From assembly GCA_007922305.1 (NCBI GenBank), contig ML677358.1, positions 12,169,343 through 12,233,342 of the forward strand: a stretch of DNA of 64,000 nt. The letters run 5' to 3'. The notes beneath the pieces were generated by a model, which saw nothing but the letters and a program-made list of their open reading frames with translations, ran no database searches and had not been told where the DNA came from. Origin of the DNA: Dermatemys mawii. Lineage: Eukaryota; Chordata; Testudines; Dermatemydidae. Made by a program: the position numbers and the translations under genes. Positions 12,610 through 24,900 of this stretch are shown piece after piece. Position 1 is the stretch's first letter; each line of letters begins with the position of its first letter.

Positions 12610-13330
12610 CTGCATGGGGTATGTGCCACGACTGGTTCACCTCTTCAATGTCAGCTCATAGTCATGCTTTAGCTTCCTCTCATCTTTGGGTAGCTGGGCT
12701 TCGGTGAGATGGTGATTTGGTGCTTACCCCGCCCATCAAACCAATAAAAATCTGGCGCAAATAAAAATTGAAGTCAAAATCCAAATGAAAAGTCACAGTC
12801 CTTCAAACCTGTCTTTTGCTGGATCACAGTCCTTCTTTGAAGGTCTGTCCATCTTCTCACCTCTCCAAGGTGTAACAATATCTTATCTCCTAAGACTCCA
12901 AATTCTTGTCCACATCCTGTCTCCTAGGTGGCATTGTGGAGCGCTTGAGCCCTTCCATTACTCCAGGATCCAGCTTTGGAACCTTAAAAACCTGGTCAGA
13001 CATTTGTCCTCAAACTCCAAACTACACTGTTTCCCAGGGCCACATGTTAAGACACCTTGCTTTTAAGTCTCCTAGGCCTTCTCCCAATCTTCTTCCTTGG
13101 GCCACTTTAAAGTTTGCCATGGTCACCCTGCCCTTTCTGAGTTTCTCACTATTCTGAGCCAGCGGCAGCTCTTTCATATAGCCTGACATTTTCTCCAGGC
13201 AGGTCTCACTTCCAGTCTGCAGTCACTGACCTCCCAAGGACAACGTCCAGAAAACCAATCCTTAAGAGGCTGGCACCGGAACCTGCATGTGCTGGACCCA
13301 GCCCTGCCCTTAAAGGGATAGTGCACAATG
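12610..13330. repeat. Possible decayed LTR or interspersed repeat
   Basis: Locally more GC-rich and pyrimidine-biased than its flanks, ending 'gcccttaaagggatagtgca', an ending I associate with a common turtle repeat. No paired terminal repeat, primer-binding site or coding domain is visible, so the class is uncertain. Confidence 0.25.
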
Positions 13331-13504
13331 TTACAATGAGCCATCCATGTGAAGAAATTGGTAATTTCTTTGTAGAGTTGCCATACATTTGGATTTTCTC
13401 AGACAAAGCCTCTATTTTGAGTTTCATTTCTGTTTGGGGAGGATTTTAAAAATAACAGGAAATATCCTAGGTTTTTGCAGAGCATACAAGCTGACGATCA
13501 GAAA

Positions 13505-13580
13505 GAACCCTGATTGGTCGGCTCCCTGATTGGTCGGCTTCCTGATTGGTCCCTCCCCTATATCTGCAGCTGATTGGGCC
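13505..13580. repeat. Tandem 'ctgattggt' units (reversed CCAAT boxes)
   Basis: Three tandem units of about 16 bp, each containing 'cctgattggt' plus 'cggct' variants, are followed by a fourth 'ctgattggg' at about 13570. Each carries ATTGG, the reverse of the NF-Y CCAAT motif. The array is followed by 'cccctatatctgcag'. It resembles the promoter part of a long terminal repeat, but no second LTR was found. Confidence 0.55.
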
Positions 13581-13939
13581 ATTCCCCTGCAAGCCACATC
13601 TCCCGGATCCCGCCCACATAGGCTGCATCTCTCATTTCTGGGAAAGGGATCCCACAGGCAGTCATTGACTGATGGCTGTTGCTGTGTCCTGGGCTTGTGC
13701 CAGCTGCCCTGCCACCGTGACAGGGAGTGAAACTTCCCTCCCCACCTCCACTGAGTACTCCTGCTTGTGGTACCCTCTCCAGCACCCCAACTGGGCTCCC
13801 GCTCCTTTCACCCCACCCCACCCTGGCAGTGTTCTCTTTTTGGGAATCTAATATGGTAACCCTACCTTTCAGCAGCACTCATCAAGCTAAGAAAGAGCTC
13901 TTGTTCAGCAATTTCCAATCCAGTGAATAACCTACGGAC

Positions 13940-15770
13940 TCTTGCCTCAGAAAAAGTTTCTAATCTCTGTCTTTCCTTCCACAAACTCCCAAGGGACCAG
14001 TTATTTCTTAGAAAAATGGAAGTGCGTTCTAGACATTCCAGTAGGAGTCGGCACTAACATTTGCCATTATTGAACTCAAGCAGCATCTGAAAGCTCAGAA
14101 AAGAAAAACTGAAATGATATATCCATAATAAACAAATCCTTCAATGACTGAAGCATCTTATTTCTTGCTAGGGTTATAAAAAATTAGCACCATCAGCTCT
14201 TTCAAACCTTAAAGAGTACAACTCCTATATGTGTGAATTACTGATTTTTCAGTTTCGTGGCTACACTAAGAAACTAGAAAAAAGTCAACATATTTATACT
14301 GGTATTGTCAACTCTCATGATATTTGGTTTTCTTCTTAAAGTCCCAGATCCTGGAGTCATTGAATTATGGGAGAAACACAGCTTTCATTAAAAAAAAAGG
14401 AAGTTAATTTTTAGCTCCCCATCGTTGTAGAGAAAAGCTTGAAAATGTGACCACCTAAAGACTCAAAAGGCAAGTAAAAAGCACCCAACATTTGTCTTTT
14501 TAATATTATTCATTTTTAAGCCCCTCATGATTTTTTGGGCCTGACTTGTGATTTTTGAAACCTTTCAGTTGGTATTACTGTAATATTCTCCAGTAAAAGG
14601 TGGGAAGAACTACTACTGGCTTGTGTTAAATAGTCACACTGTTCTAGTATGTCCACAATATATCCAAATTCAGATATTTGAAAATTAATCTTGCTACTCC
14701 AGTAGATAGAAGAACATACCTAATAGGAAGGCATCTTATCTTGATGCACTATTTTGTGAATGTGGACAACTCATTTCATATTTAATAAAAGCCCCCTCCT
14801 GCCATGGGAGCACTAAAGCTGTACGGAACATTGTTCATCTGGCTGGTATGGATCAAGCATAGCAGAATTGCAAAAAAGTTTCAGAACTGTTATGTTTAAT
14901 TCATGCTAGCCAGGCAAACTATGATTGAGTGCTTGTATAGAAAGCCTAAAGGAAAAGGCGTTACTACGATATTCTAAATCAGCTTCCTTCCTTGAGAAAA
15001 GGCAGTCGAGGAGGAGAATCAGCCTGTCACACTTTGAACTGTGTGCTTCAGATCCCATTCTCGGTAAAACTCCCTATCTGTAGAATAAATTAATTTTACT
15101 GTAAAAATATAGCGATAATATAGAAAAATTAGTACTCACATATACCTTTAATGTAACTAAGGTAAAGCAATTTAAGAACTTTCTCACTAAAGATAAGATT
15201 AAATTTTAACACTTCTTCCTACTAGAACATGGTGAAACAAAAATTGGAGAGGGAGTAAACTCTGGATCTCTATCAGAAATACACCTACCTGTGGCTTTTA
15301 ATTAGAAATCTTGGGATTTTGATTCGTAATTGTTGGGCCATTAGCTGCCAGTTACTGAAATCTGCCTTGAACTTCTTTCCTCCAAGGATTATCTTGACTA
15401 GAAACTCAGGCACAAATGAATCATATTATTTCAAAGTAATTTTGCTACTTGTTATTGCTGATCAAACAAGTGTGCTAAAACTGCAGGCATGCATACAGGG
15501 TTTTTGGAGTACATCTAGTCACTTAACATTATGTTGAAGTACAAGCAGCTACTGTAAGCAAAACCTGATTTAGCAAAGTACAGGTCAAAAGTGTCTTTTG
15601 GAAACAGCCACTTGAGTAACTAATTAGAAACAATTTAATTACTTTGGATATACAGTGGTGTAAATAAGAACTTGATTTTCTATGGGTAGGTTAAACCAAG
15701 GCAGAGAGGGAAAATGTCACTAAAAATATGTCATTTATCACCCAGCACAATAAGTTGCAGCATGTGATTC
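13940..15770. other. Gene-free flank downstream of NME5
   Basis: AT-rich sequence 3' of NME5 on its strand. No exon of WNT8A, the human neighbour on this side, was recognised and no diagnostic repeat was seen. Unclassified. Confidence 0.4.
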
Positions 15771-15774
15771 TATA

Positions 15775-15885
15775 TTTATTAATTTAACAGGAACAGGAAT
15801 TATTTCCTAAACCAAATAATTACTAGTTCAACTTATCCAATGATTACTAGTTAATTTATAGTTGGTTATAACACTAACTTTTATT
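15775..15885 (-). terminator. Candidate NME5 polyadenylation signals
   Basis: On the minus strand AATAAA occurs at 15885-15880 and again at 15780-15775, about 100 and 205 nt after the NME5 stop codon at 15987. Either could direct 3' end formation. Transcript data would decide. Confidence 0.45.
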
Positions 15886-15986
15886 TCATGTAATATTAAT
15901 TACAAATGAAAGGATACACTGAAAATGATATTAATAAGCATCTTAAGTTGATAGTGTTTGACAAAATTTCCATTGGATTTTCATGT

Positions 15987-18900
15987 TTAAGGTTCTTCCA
16001 CAGTCATCCGCTGTTGTAGCCTAGGTTTATTGGGATTATGTTCTATCAACCAATCAGCAAACCAAATCTACAGGATGAAAAGAACATCTTCAATGTCACT
16101 TATATAACTATATAGAGAAAACATTAAAAACCATTTCACTGCCATAAAACTGACCCTTTTTATTAAAGACACTATTTTGATATAGACACTACTAAACACA
16201 TCCTTTGTTTGAGACACTATTAAAGTATGCAGAACTGTACATCCCAGTTTATAGTAAGCCATAAATTCTAGTTACCAAGTTTGCCTTTTTAATCTACTCA
16301 GACTACATATTGCTCTTCAGTCTTGAGATGCTTAAAATGAATTTTAGACTTTTCACATCAGGGACTCTCTCTCTATAAGTGTTTGTACAGGGGCATTTTA
16401 ACCCTACCTCAGGACAAATAATAAACATAAGGATTCTATTTTGAAAATAGAATATGCACTCAAATGCTTACAGAAAAGTATTATTATGTCAGTTCTATCA
16501 ACACAGCCAGTTACTTTAACATGTTGAGCCCTTCATACAAAATCAGCGTCACAACTTTCTACACCACAATCATGTTTGAGTACCTTATAGTAACCCTTAT
16601 AGGCAGGAAATGGAGTCCTAGAGAAGTCAACAAATGTGATGTTCTGGTACTTTTTGAAAACGCAGCACATCATGCAAATTTTCTAGCAAACTGTAATGGT
16701 ATCTAAGCACAGATGTGAGAGGCAGGAATGCCTGAGTTCTAATTCCATTTGCTAATGACTCACTCTGGCCTTAGGCAAATTACTTAATCACTCTGCCTTG
16801 ATTTCTCCATTTGTAAAATGGAGTTTATCACACATACTTGCATACTTCATAGGGCTGTTGAACACTAATTAGTGGATGTCAAGTGTTAAGTACTAGTAAA
16901 CTGCTTACAGCACTGTGAAGGAAGAGGAGAATTGATAGAGTAGTAGAAGGGAAATGGAAGCAGGGATTAGTATCAGATATGAACACAATGCTTTGTCAAG
17001 AGTTACAGACAGGTAGACTAAATACAATAATCTTAGCATGTTAAAGAGAAGATCAAAACTGAAGAAGCTAAGGGACTAAGGCATTGAGCAGATCTGAACA
17101 CTAAACACAAAACAGTTGAATTCATACACAGTAACAAAAAATAGTGTAGTTGGGAGGAAAAGGTTATAGTTACTGCATTTTAGAGAAATGATTAAAACAA
17201 CAAGAATAAGTATTTCAGCTGAGGGAGAGTCAAGACAAAGAGAACAGTGATAGAAGATGTACAGACAGGATGATATAGGAGTAAAACATTAGCATAGTTA
17301 AGGGGCAAGGAAGACTCCTACATTTTTCAACTTGAAAGAAAATTAAAGATTTTATGTCCTGGACCAAAGTTCACGCAGTCATATGGGAATCTTTCCATTC
17401 ACTTCAAGTAGACTTTGGATAAGATGCTTAAGAGTAATGATGACAGAAGATCAAGAGGTTTAGTGAGTGACTTGCGCATTTATACCAAATTCATTGCACC
17501 AGTATAGATGACTGAAAGGGGTCATAAGAAAACGGTTGGACACCTGTAGATGGTTTCATTGGAAAACTACTCAGGGGTCAGAGTTTACGTTAACTAGGGT
17601 GAATGTGATCACATGACTTAGAGAGTCCCTACCTAAAATAAGCGGTGAATTTGATATTACTAATTGTAGCACATATAGCAGAAGTTAAAATACAGAAATC
17701 TTTTTTGAGGGAGCTTGCATAAAAATATTTTCTAAATATCTGCCAAAGCTTCATTGCATATTCTCTGCATTAGCAAACTGTCAAAGCATTTAATCTCATG
17801 CATGCCCAATGGTACCCAGTTCTGGTTTCTCTGAGCTAAGCTAGGTAGAAGGGCAGATATTTGACATCAGTGTACCTTAGTTGGCCCTCGATTTCTACCC
17901 AAAAAAAAAAAAGAGGCAAAGCAGCTTTCCTCGAAATATTATCAGGAACCATGAACATCACCATAAAGCAAACATAACACAAGGTAAGAATTCTGTATGA
18001 CAGCATACATACCAATGGATCTGCTGGTTTCTGTTTACAAAGCTCGGTGAGCCCAGCTAGCAGTGTAGGATTGACATAGAGGTTCAGGTAATCCCTAGCA
18101 GTTTGTCCAACTGGAATTGGCTCAGTAATCACTGGAAAGAATAGCCATGTGAGTTGAATTACTGCAAAGCAATTTGCTTATAATGTTAAAAAATTACTTT
18201 CTTCAAGTGTTTAATATACTGTGGTTATATTTTCCTTTTAATTAATAATACTTAACCCTTTGTATGGCTTCTCTGCAAGACATACACATGGCACCTCTGC
18301 AAGACATACACATGGCAAAGAGCTACTGCAGAGTATTGCCCTGAAAGCAATTCTAAGAGGAATGGAGCTCCTGGATATTGTATCTTGGGTGATCATACAC
18401 TGGCAGTGGTTGGTCCAGGGGAAAAAAACCCAAAACACCCTTATAGCTGATTGGAGGAGAGGAAGAAATAAGTCTAATTGAGGACCCACCCATTTCACTG
18501 GTATTTATTGGGCAAAGGAGAGCCCACTGGAGGCTACTTCTTCAGTGCCCCACTACTGCTGTGGAGCTGGTTCTGAAGAAACTACTGAACTTTTATTTTG
18601 GAGCAAGGGACAAGAGGCATAATGGTTTACATGGGATTCAGAAGAGGGAAAATGCATGATCTCCGGGGAAAAGAGATACTAACATTTATACTAAAGAAAG
18701 ACCTGCAAAAGGCTTTGAGACAGGTTTTCAAGTGGTCTGAATTCTGTTTAAACATAGTTCCAACTAAAATGGTTTTAAACTCAGGACCACATACTACTCC
18801 TATTTGGTTTGCTGATGTAGTGGATAGGAAACTCCATGAGTATCTAATCACAGATTTGCTTAGAATCACTCCTTTGAGGATTGTGTCATACTTCCCCTCA

Positions 18901-21900
18901 ACCTATGGAACAAGCAAAGAGCTCTGTCCCAAAGCTCACAGGTGTCTTTGTCCATGCCAATTGGAACTTGGTTCCTGAACTGTACTGCCATGTGACCCTC
19001 CACCAGTAGATGAGCATGAATCTGCATACCCCAGTCTCAGAAGAGGGAATTCAACCATATCAGATCAAGAGTAATTCCAGGGCAGGGTTTCACTTGGAAA
19101 GCCACTCTGCTCCTAGTGAAACATGCTGAAATGAAATAGCTCCATGGTTCCTCCCAGTCCCTGAATTTGCCCACCCCAATTCCAATGTCATAGAGCGGCA
19201 TTTGCAGTATCTGTGAAGAAAAAGGGAAATTAATTCCCAACCATTGTGATTTGGGCAGCTCTTCAAATACATTTTGCTATTTTCTGCTCCACATGGCAAA
19301 GGAGCTCAGCCATAGTTTAGTTATCAATGAAAACAGGACAAAACTGTTCTAAAACATTTTTCAAACCCCCTTTATGAGCGTAGGTTCTATATTGAATGTT
19401 TGGCTAACAGTGAGGAATAGGGCAGGAGCCATACACTCCTAAAGACGACTTGCAGTTTACAGGCAAATAAATGCTAACTCTGTACCTTCAGGAAACATGA
19501 ATCGAATTTCTCTTTCTGCTGAGGAAAATCTGATACTGCCATGAACTGCATTCCTCAGATCATCTGTCCCATAGATAGCTCTTAAACTAAAAGCAACAGA
19601 GAAAAGAGTTTGGATGACTCTCTCACTCAGATTGCAATAAATACAATAAGTGAGGTTCAATTAACAAAATCTTTCCACTTAAAATCTTTTGTTTCTTTTT
19701 TGTGCCATAATTTCAAAATGAAAAAGGTTGGCCCAAATCTTTTTAATTTTGTACAGTAAGGATGAAATCACCACCCTAGTGAAGTCAACCCTTGACTTCA
19801 GTGAGGCCAAGATTTGACCCTAAATCTATTCTTCAGTAAGTTACCTGTCAGGATGTGTTTCCTTAGCTCGTATGCTATTTGATGGTCCAATCAATTCTTT
19901 CCAGTATGCGATAGCATTATGTCTGGCAAGAACCATAGCAACTAAAGGCCCAGAACTCATATATGCTGTTAAATTAGGAAAAAACATTTTGCCATATTGA
20001 TCTGCATAAAAGTTGCTGCATTGCTCTGGGCTTAGTTGGAGCTTTCGTTTCTAGAAAACAAAGAAAAGGAAAAAGTAAGCTTCTATTTTAAGCATATACT
20101 GTATTATTCATGGATGAACAACACCAAGATTTACATAAAAATGGTATATTGCAAAATTTATATTTTCCACCACTTGTAATGAATTATAACTCTCCAATTT
20201 CCTACATTAAGCTATTCATCAGCAGCCATTATGTCTTCTTTAAAAACATGCTGAAATGTGACAAAATGGTATTGTGGGATCTCATGTTTGTGTCTTAGTA
20301 GCTCCTACACAAAATCTGAGCAACGTACAAGTAAACCATTTTTTTCTGACCGCCAACCCTGTAAGCTCAACGGGGCTCTGAAAGACAAGTTGTATTCTTT
20401 CTGTCTCAAGTAGTAATGAATATTCCGCAAATGGAAATGTCAATTTTTGTTGATGATTTACAACTGGACAAATAAGCTCACTCTCCCCGAGCTGTATTGG
20501 TTCTGCAATGCTTACAGGAATGAAGAGTAGTAAAAACTTACTCTTTGTCAGTATGTTAAGCAGACACAAATCAGAATACACACAAGAGCAGATCGTCTGA
20601 GTACGATGTCATCTTAGTCAATTTTCTAACCATAAACATACTATAGCTTTTTTTAAATTGATGTTTGACCTAATGCATTATTCTAATTAGACTGTATACA
20701 AGAAACTGAATGCATTATCAGTGGTCTGTGGTTTAATTATTCAGCTCACCAATAGTATTTCGCACTTTTATGCAATCTTCTCTTCATCCTTGACCACAAT
20801 CTACAGAACTGTTCTATTTTTCATTCAAAGTATATATATTGGTATATTTTCCAGAATAACTAACTATCTTGCAGGTAGCAAGGATTAAGAAAATTATCAG
20901 TGGGTCAGATTATCAGTGGTAGATTATCAGTGGGGACTGAGTTAGCATACAACATTCACTAAAGAAAGCAAGTAAAAGAAACTAAAGGAAAATTTGTGAT
21001 CTTTGAGCCCAACCCTCTGACATATGGAGCTCCTTCCGTTCCTATTGACTTTAATATTGAGGTCACTGGCACGTCACGGGAAGCTTTAAGCACTGTACGT
21101 TACCAGTTCTCAGATTTTATCTTTGTGAAATTTGATACATTACATGTAAAGCAAATAAAATGGTTTTTTTTTGGGGGGGGGGGAATCTTTGCTGATGTAC
21201 TAAAAATGATACAGAAAATAATGATTTTGAAAAAAAAATGAAAGTAAAGTTTTCTAGTCCTTACTCCATTAAAGTTTCATATATAATTCCATAGTATACT
21301 TGACACCTACTATTTTAGTAACTGGAATTTAATGGGCTGAGAAGGAACATTTCAAATGAGCTGAATAAAAAGTTTTATTTGTCTATCAGGCTGTTTCTGA
21401 ACAGCTCAACTTGCTCCACTTACGTTTCTGAACTACTACTTCTAAAAGACAAAATAATTCATCACAGCTGTATAATGGTGACATCTAGTGGCCAGTTCCT
21501 AAAATCCAATGAACAATAATTACTTTAAGCCGGTAATACCCAACATTTACGGCCTGAGAGTTGCACATATTAATTCAGAGGTCAAGAGACCACAACCTAT
21601 ACTTTGGGGCACATCTTTGGTCCACTTTGCTTCTTCTGCAGTGGAAAAGGAGCAAATCCACCCTACAAGTCTGCTATTGGGAATTCCTGCTGGTATAGAA
21701 GTGGCACTGCCAACTCTTACAACTCCCTCCCCATAGCTCCTGGAACATCCTTTTCTAGATATTTCCCTAGGCTCAGCCACACCCAGTTGATCTTCTATCC
21801 AGCTCCCACTGGGCCTCCAATGGCCTGGCAGGGAAGCAGGCAATGGAGGAGCCAGAGCTACACTCTCCCCTCTCCCCTGCAATTCAGCATATGGCCAGGT

Positions 21901-24900
21901 GTTTGGTAGTTAAGAGATAAACATGCTGCTCAGAATGCTCCTGGTTCACATCAGAGTTGCTCCTGAGGCTGCAAGGGAAGGTGATGCCTCCACTTCCATA
22001 CTGAGGTGACAGTGCTAATTCACTTCTGTTCTATAATGAGAGAGTTTAAAAACTGCAGTGACTGGAGACCCACTGCAAATCAATGAATTGCAATGAAATT
22101 GGCAAATGCATACAACAGAAAAGACTTGGTGAGATTCTGCTGTATTCTTAGAAAAGTGATTTAGTTTACATTGTTGCTTGACACTGCATGTATCTGCTCC
22201 CTATGTGTTATCAAAGTCACGAGTACAAAGTTTATTGACAAACCCAATGTTTTCCCTGCTGCCAGCAATGCAGAGTCAATGTTTCTATGGAAGCTGCATT
22301 CTGTTCCACCTTTTGCAGCAGCAGCATAATTACCAGCTCATTTGTACTGCTAGAATCTTCCCTTCTGGTGATGGTGGTTGCCGATATATATAAAGTATTA
22401 ATTGATTTTCAGATACTATGTTATATTTACAGTACTGGCCGTTAGAAAAATCTTGTTCTGACTTGTAAACAGTGGTGCTGGAACGACAAGTGCTGGGTGT
22501 ACTGCTGCACCCCTGGGCTTGAAGTAGTAATAACCATCACCAAATACATGCTTTCTATAGTTTCCATGATCAGCATAAAAATTGTTCCAGCATCCCTGCT
22601 TGTAAACTAAGCCATTTGATAAGGAACATTCAGGTATAATAAATATGGAACCTAAGGATGCTATTTTTGAAATCACTTTTCTTAGGCGTGAGGCAATTCT
22701 CCAAAAAGAGCCATATTTTTGGAGTTTAATGTATCCTCCTCTGCACATCATACCTCATTTGAAAGCTTATTTTATGTATGTTTAGATGAAGGATGATGTT
22801 GAGCTGTCAAGTGATGTTATAAGTCTGTAGGAAAGCTGAAACTAAAGTACCCAGAATGAGGAAGTGTCATTTTTTGCACAGTTCTAGAAATACTCCAACA
22901 TGGCTATAAAACAGTTTTTATGTTTAAGTTGAACACCACATTAAGGTGTTGAAATTATCAGTCACACCTAGCAAATGACAATGTATTAAAAGATTTTTAT
23001 TGGTTTTGCATGGGAAAGTTCCCCCCTCCCCAAAATGATTAAGCTGCTTAGCATTTGGCAAAGACAGCGAATATGAACATTTTAAAATATACTAACATTA
23101 AATGTTTTCACATTGCATATTCTTAATTGTAATGTGTTGCAAGTGAATATAATAGTTTTCTATTTTTTCAGTTGAAATTGGCTGACCAGATCAGTCTAAC
23201 ATTGAAAGTTGTTCATCAGTAACAGTAGATTGCGTGTCCATAATTCGTACTGCATAATGGGTAGATATAAATATATGTGAATTCCTAAAGGAATGCTTCT
23301 TCATTTGTAAACTTTTGTACATACAATGTAGCATCTAGTTTGCCTCAGAGTGGGTTTTAATTTATAATTGCCTATGCATGCAGTACTAGCCTTTGAAATA
23401 TTCTAGGAACTAGCTTTTGAATTGAGTGACACTTATGCACAGGTTAGTATTAGTGTTAGAGATAACAATACACAACTTCATATTATGAATATGCAAAAGC
23501 TAACAGAGAAAAAAGTGGCCTAACAAGAAGTAGTGAAGATAAAGTCCACAAACAAGCCCTTGCTTCTGTACTGAAGAGGGATGAGGAGCATGTGACAGAT
23601 CTTACCCACCATATGACAAAAACTCATTTGACTCTGAATCACATCCAGAAATGCTTATCAACGTATCTACTAGATTGCATGTAACAGAAGTACAAGATTC
23701 TCTACTGAAAATAGCAGATGTTGGTGAAGAACAAATGGAGAGATTTGAGAGAAGTGTACTTGACTCTGATGGGACACATAACCTCTTCAGCCCAGCCAAG
23801 AAATGTGGCGTCAAAACATTAGCTGAAATGGTAATGCCAATTGTAAGTTTGGCAAGGAAGAGAGAATCACAGCAGCTCTCAGTCCAGAAATTGTTTTCTG
23901 CACAGTCCTGTCCTTAGCAAGATGCAGAGACGATGTTTCAATGGCAACTGTTCTTAGTCACTCAATAGGACCTAAGTCTACGTCTCTCTTCCATGCGCAT
24001 GGAACTCTAAGAGCAGACGAAGCTTAATTAGGGGCATCATCTGGAAATTAAGCTGAAGAAATTAATGAGCTAAGAGCATGCAATAAAGAAATCACAGTGT
24101 ACATCAGAGATACTATGGTTTTCATACAAATGATGGCTGGAGACAAATTTCACACATTCAATGAATTGGCTGCTGAGTACCTGAGGCAGGTCCTAAAAGG
24201 ATTTGACAAAGCTTATTCTGTAACTGAAATCTTTGACAGATATAACAGTAACTCTGTGAAAACTTCATAAAGAGAGCCAGGACAGGATCCAAGATTGAAT
24301 GCAAGAAATACCAGGTGATTGGTGGATGCTCTGTGCTTCCATGGAAAAAGTGTCAAAATGTGGCATACAACAAGCAATCACTTGTAAAATTCCTCTGTGA
24401 ACATATGGTTCAAAATGCCCCTAACAGTGTAGGAAGGCCTCCAACACAAACACTCCTCCTTGCTAGAGGCTTTTCCAATGGCAAAGTCCATCCCCAGTAG
24501 AGGTAGTAAAGAAGCTCAAGATGTGTGAAGTACTGAAGAGAAAGTGGATACAAGGATGCTTCTACATGTTATATGTGCTAACATGGCTTTTGGATCTCTT
24601 GGTGTCAAAGAAACCATAGTAATTAGGTCACCTGATACAGATATTTTGGCCCTTGCTTGAACACAAAGATAACATGTAGATGGAAACAGGCACCATTACC
24701 AGCACACTGACTAGCACTGCTTCATACCTTTGCATGCAATTTGTGACACACTCACTCCTGATTTCTGAAACATACTTCTTGCTGTACACACATTAGGAGG
24801 ATGTGACTCTCTCATCCCTATCTGGTACTGGGGAAAAATTTCTGTGTTTAATACTGTAAAAACAAAGGAGAGATCTTGCCAAACTGGGAGAAAGTGATGG

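Noticed and set aside
3866..15980. Expected WNT8A neighbour of NME5
   Set aside because: No Wnt cysteine-rich motifs were found in the frames on either strand, so it is not in this window as far as I can see.
18598..18978. 126-codon plus-strand frame in the NME5 intron
   Set aside because: No recognisable domain, antisense to an intact gene, no nearby splice or promoter signals.
21160..21185. Run of T followed by a run of G as a regulatory G-rich site
   Set aside because: A single homopolymer junction in an intron. It lacks the four spaced G-tracts needed for a convincing G-quadruplex.
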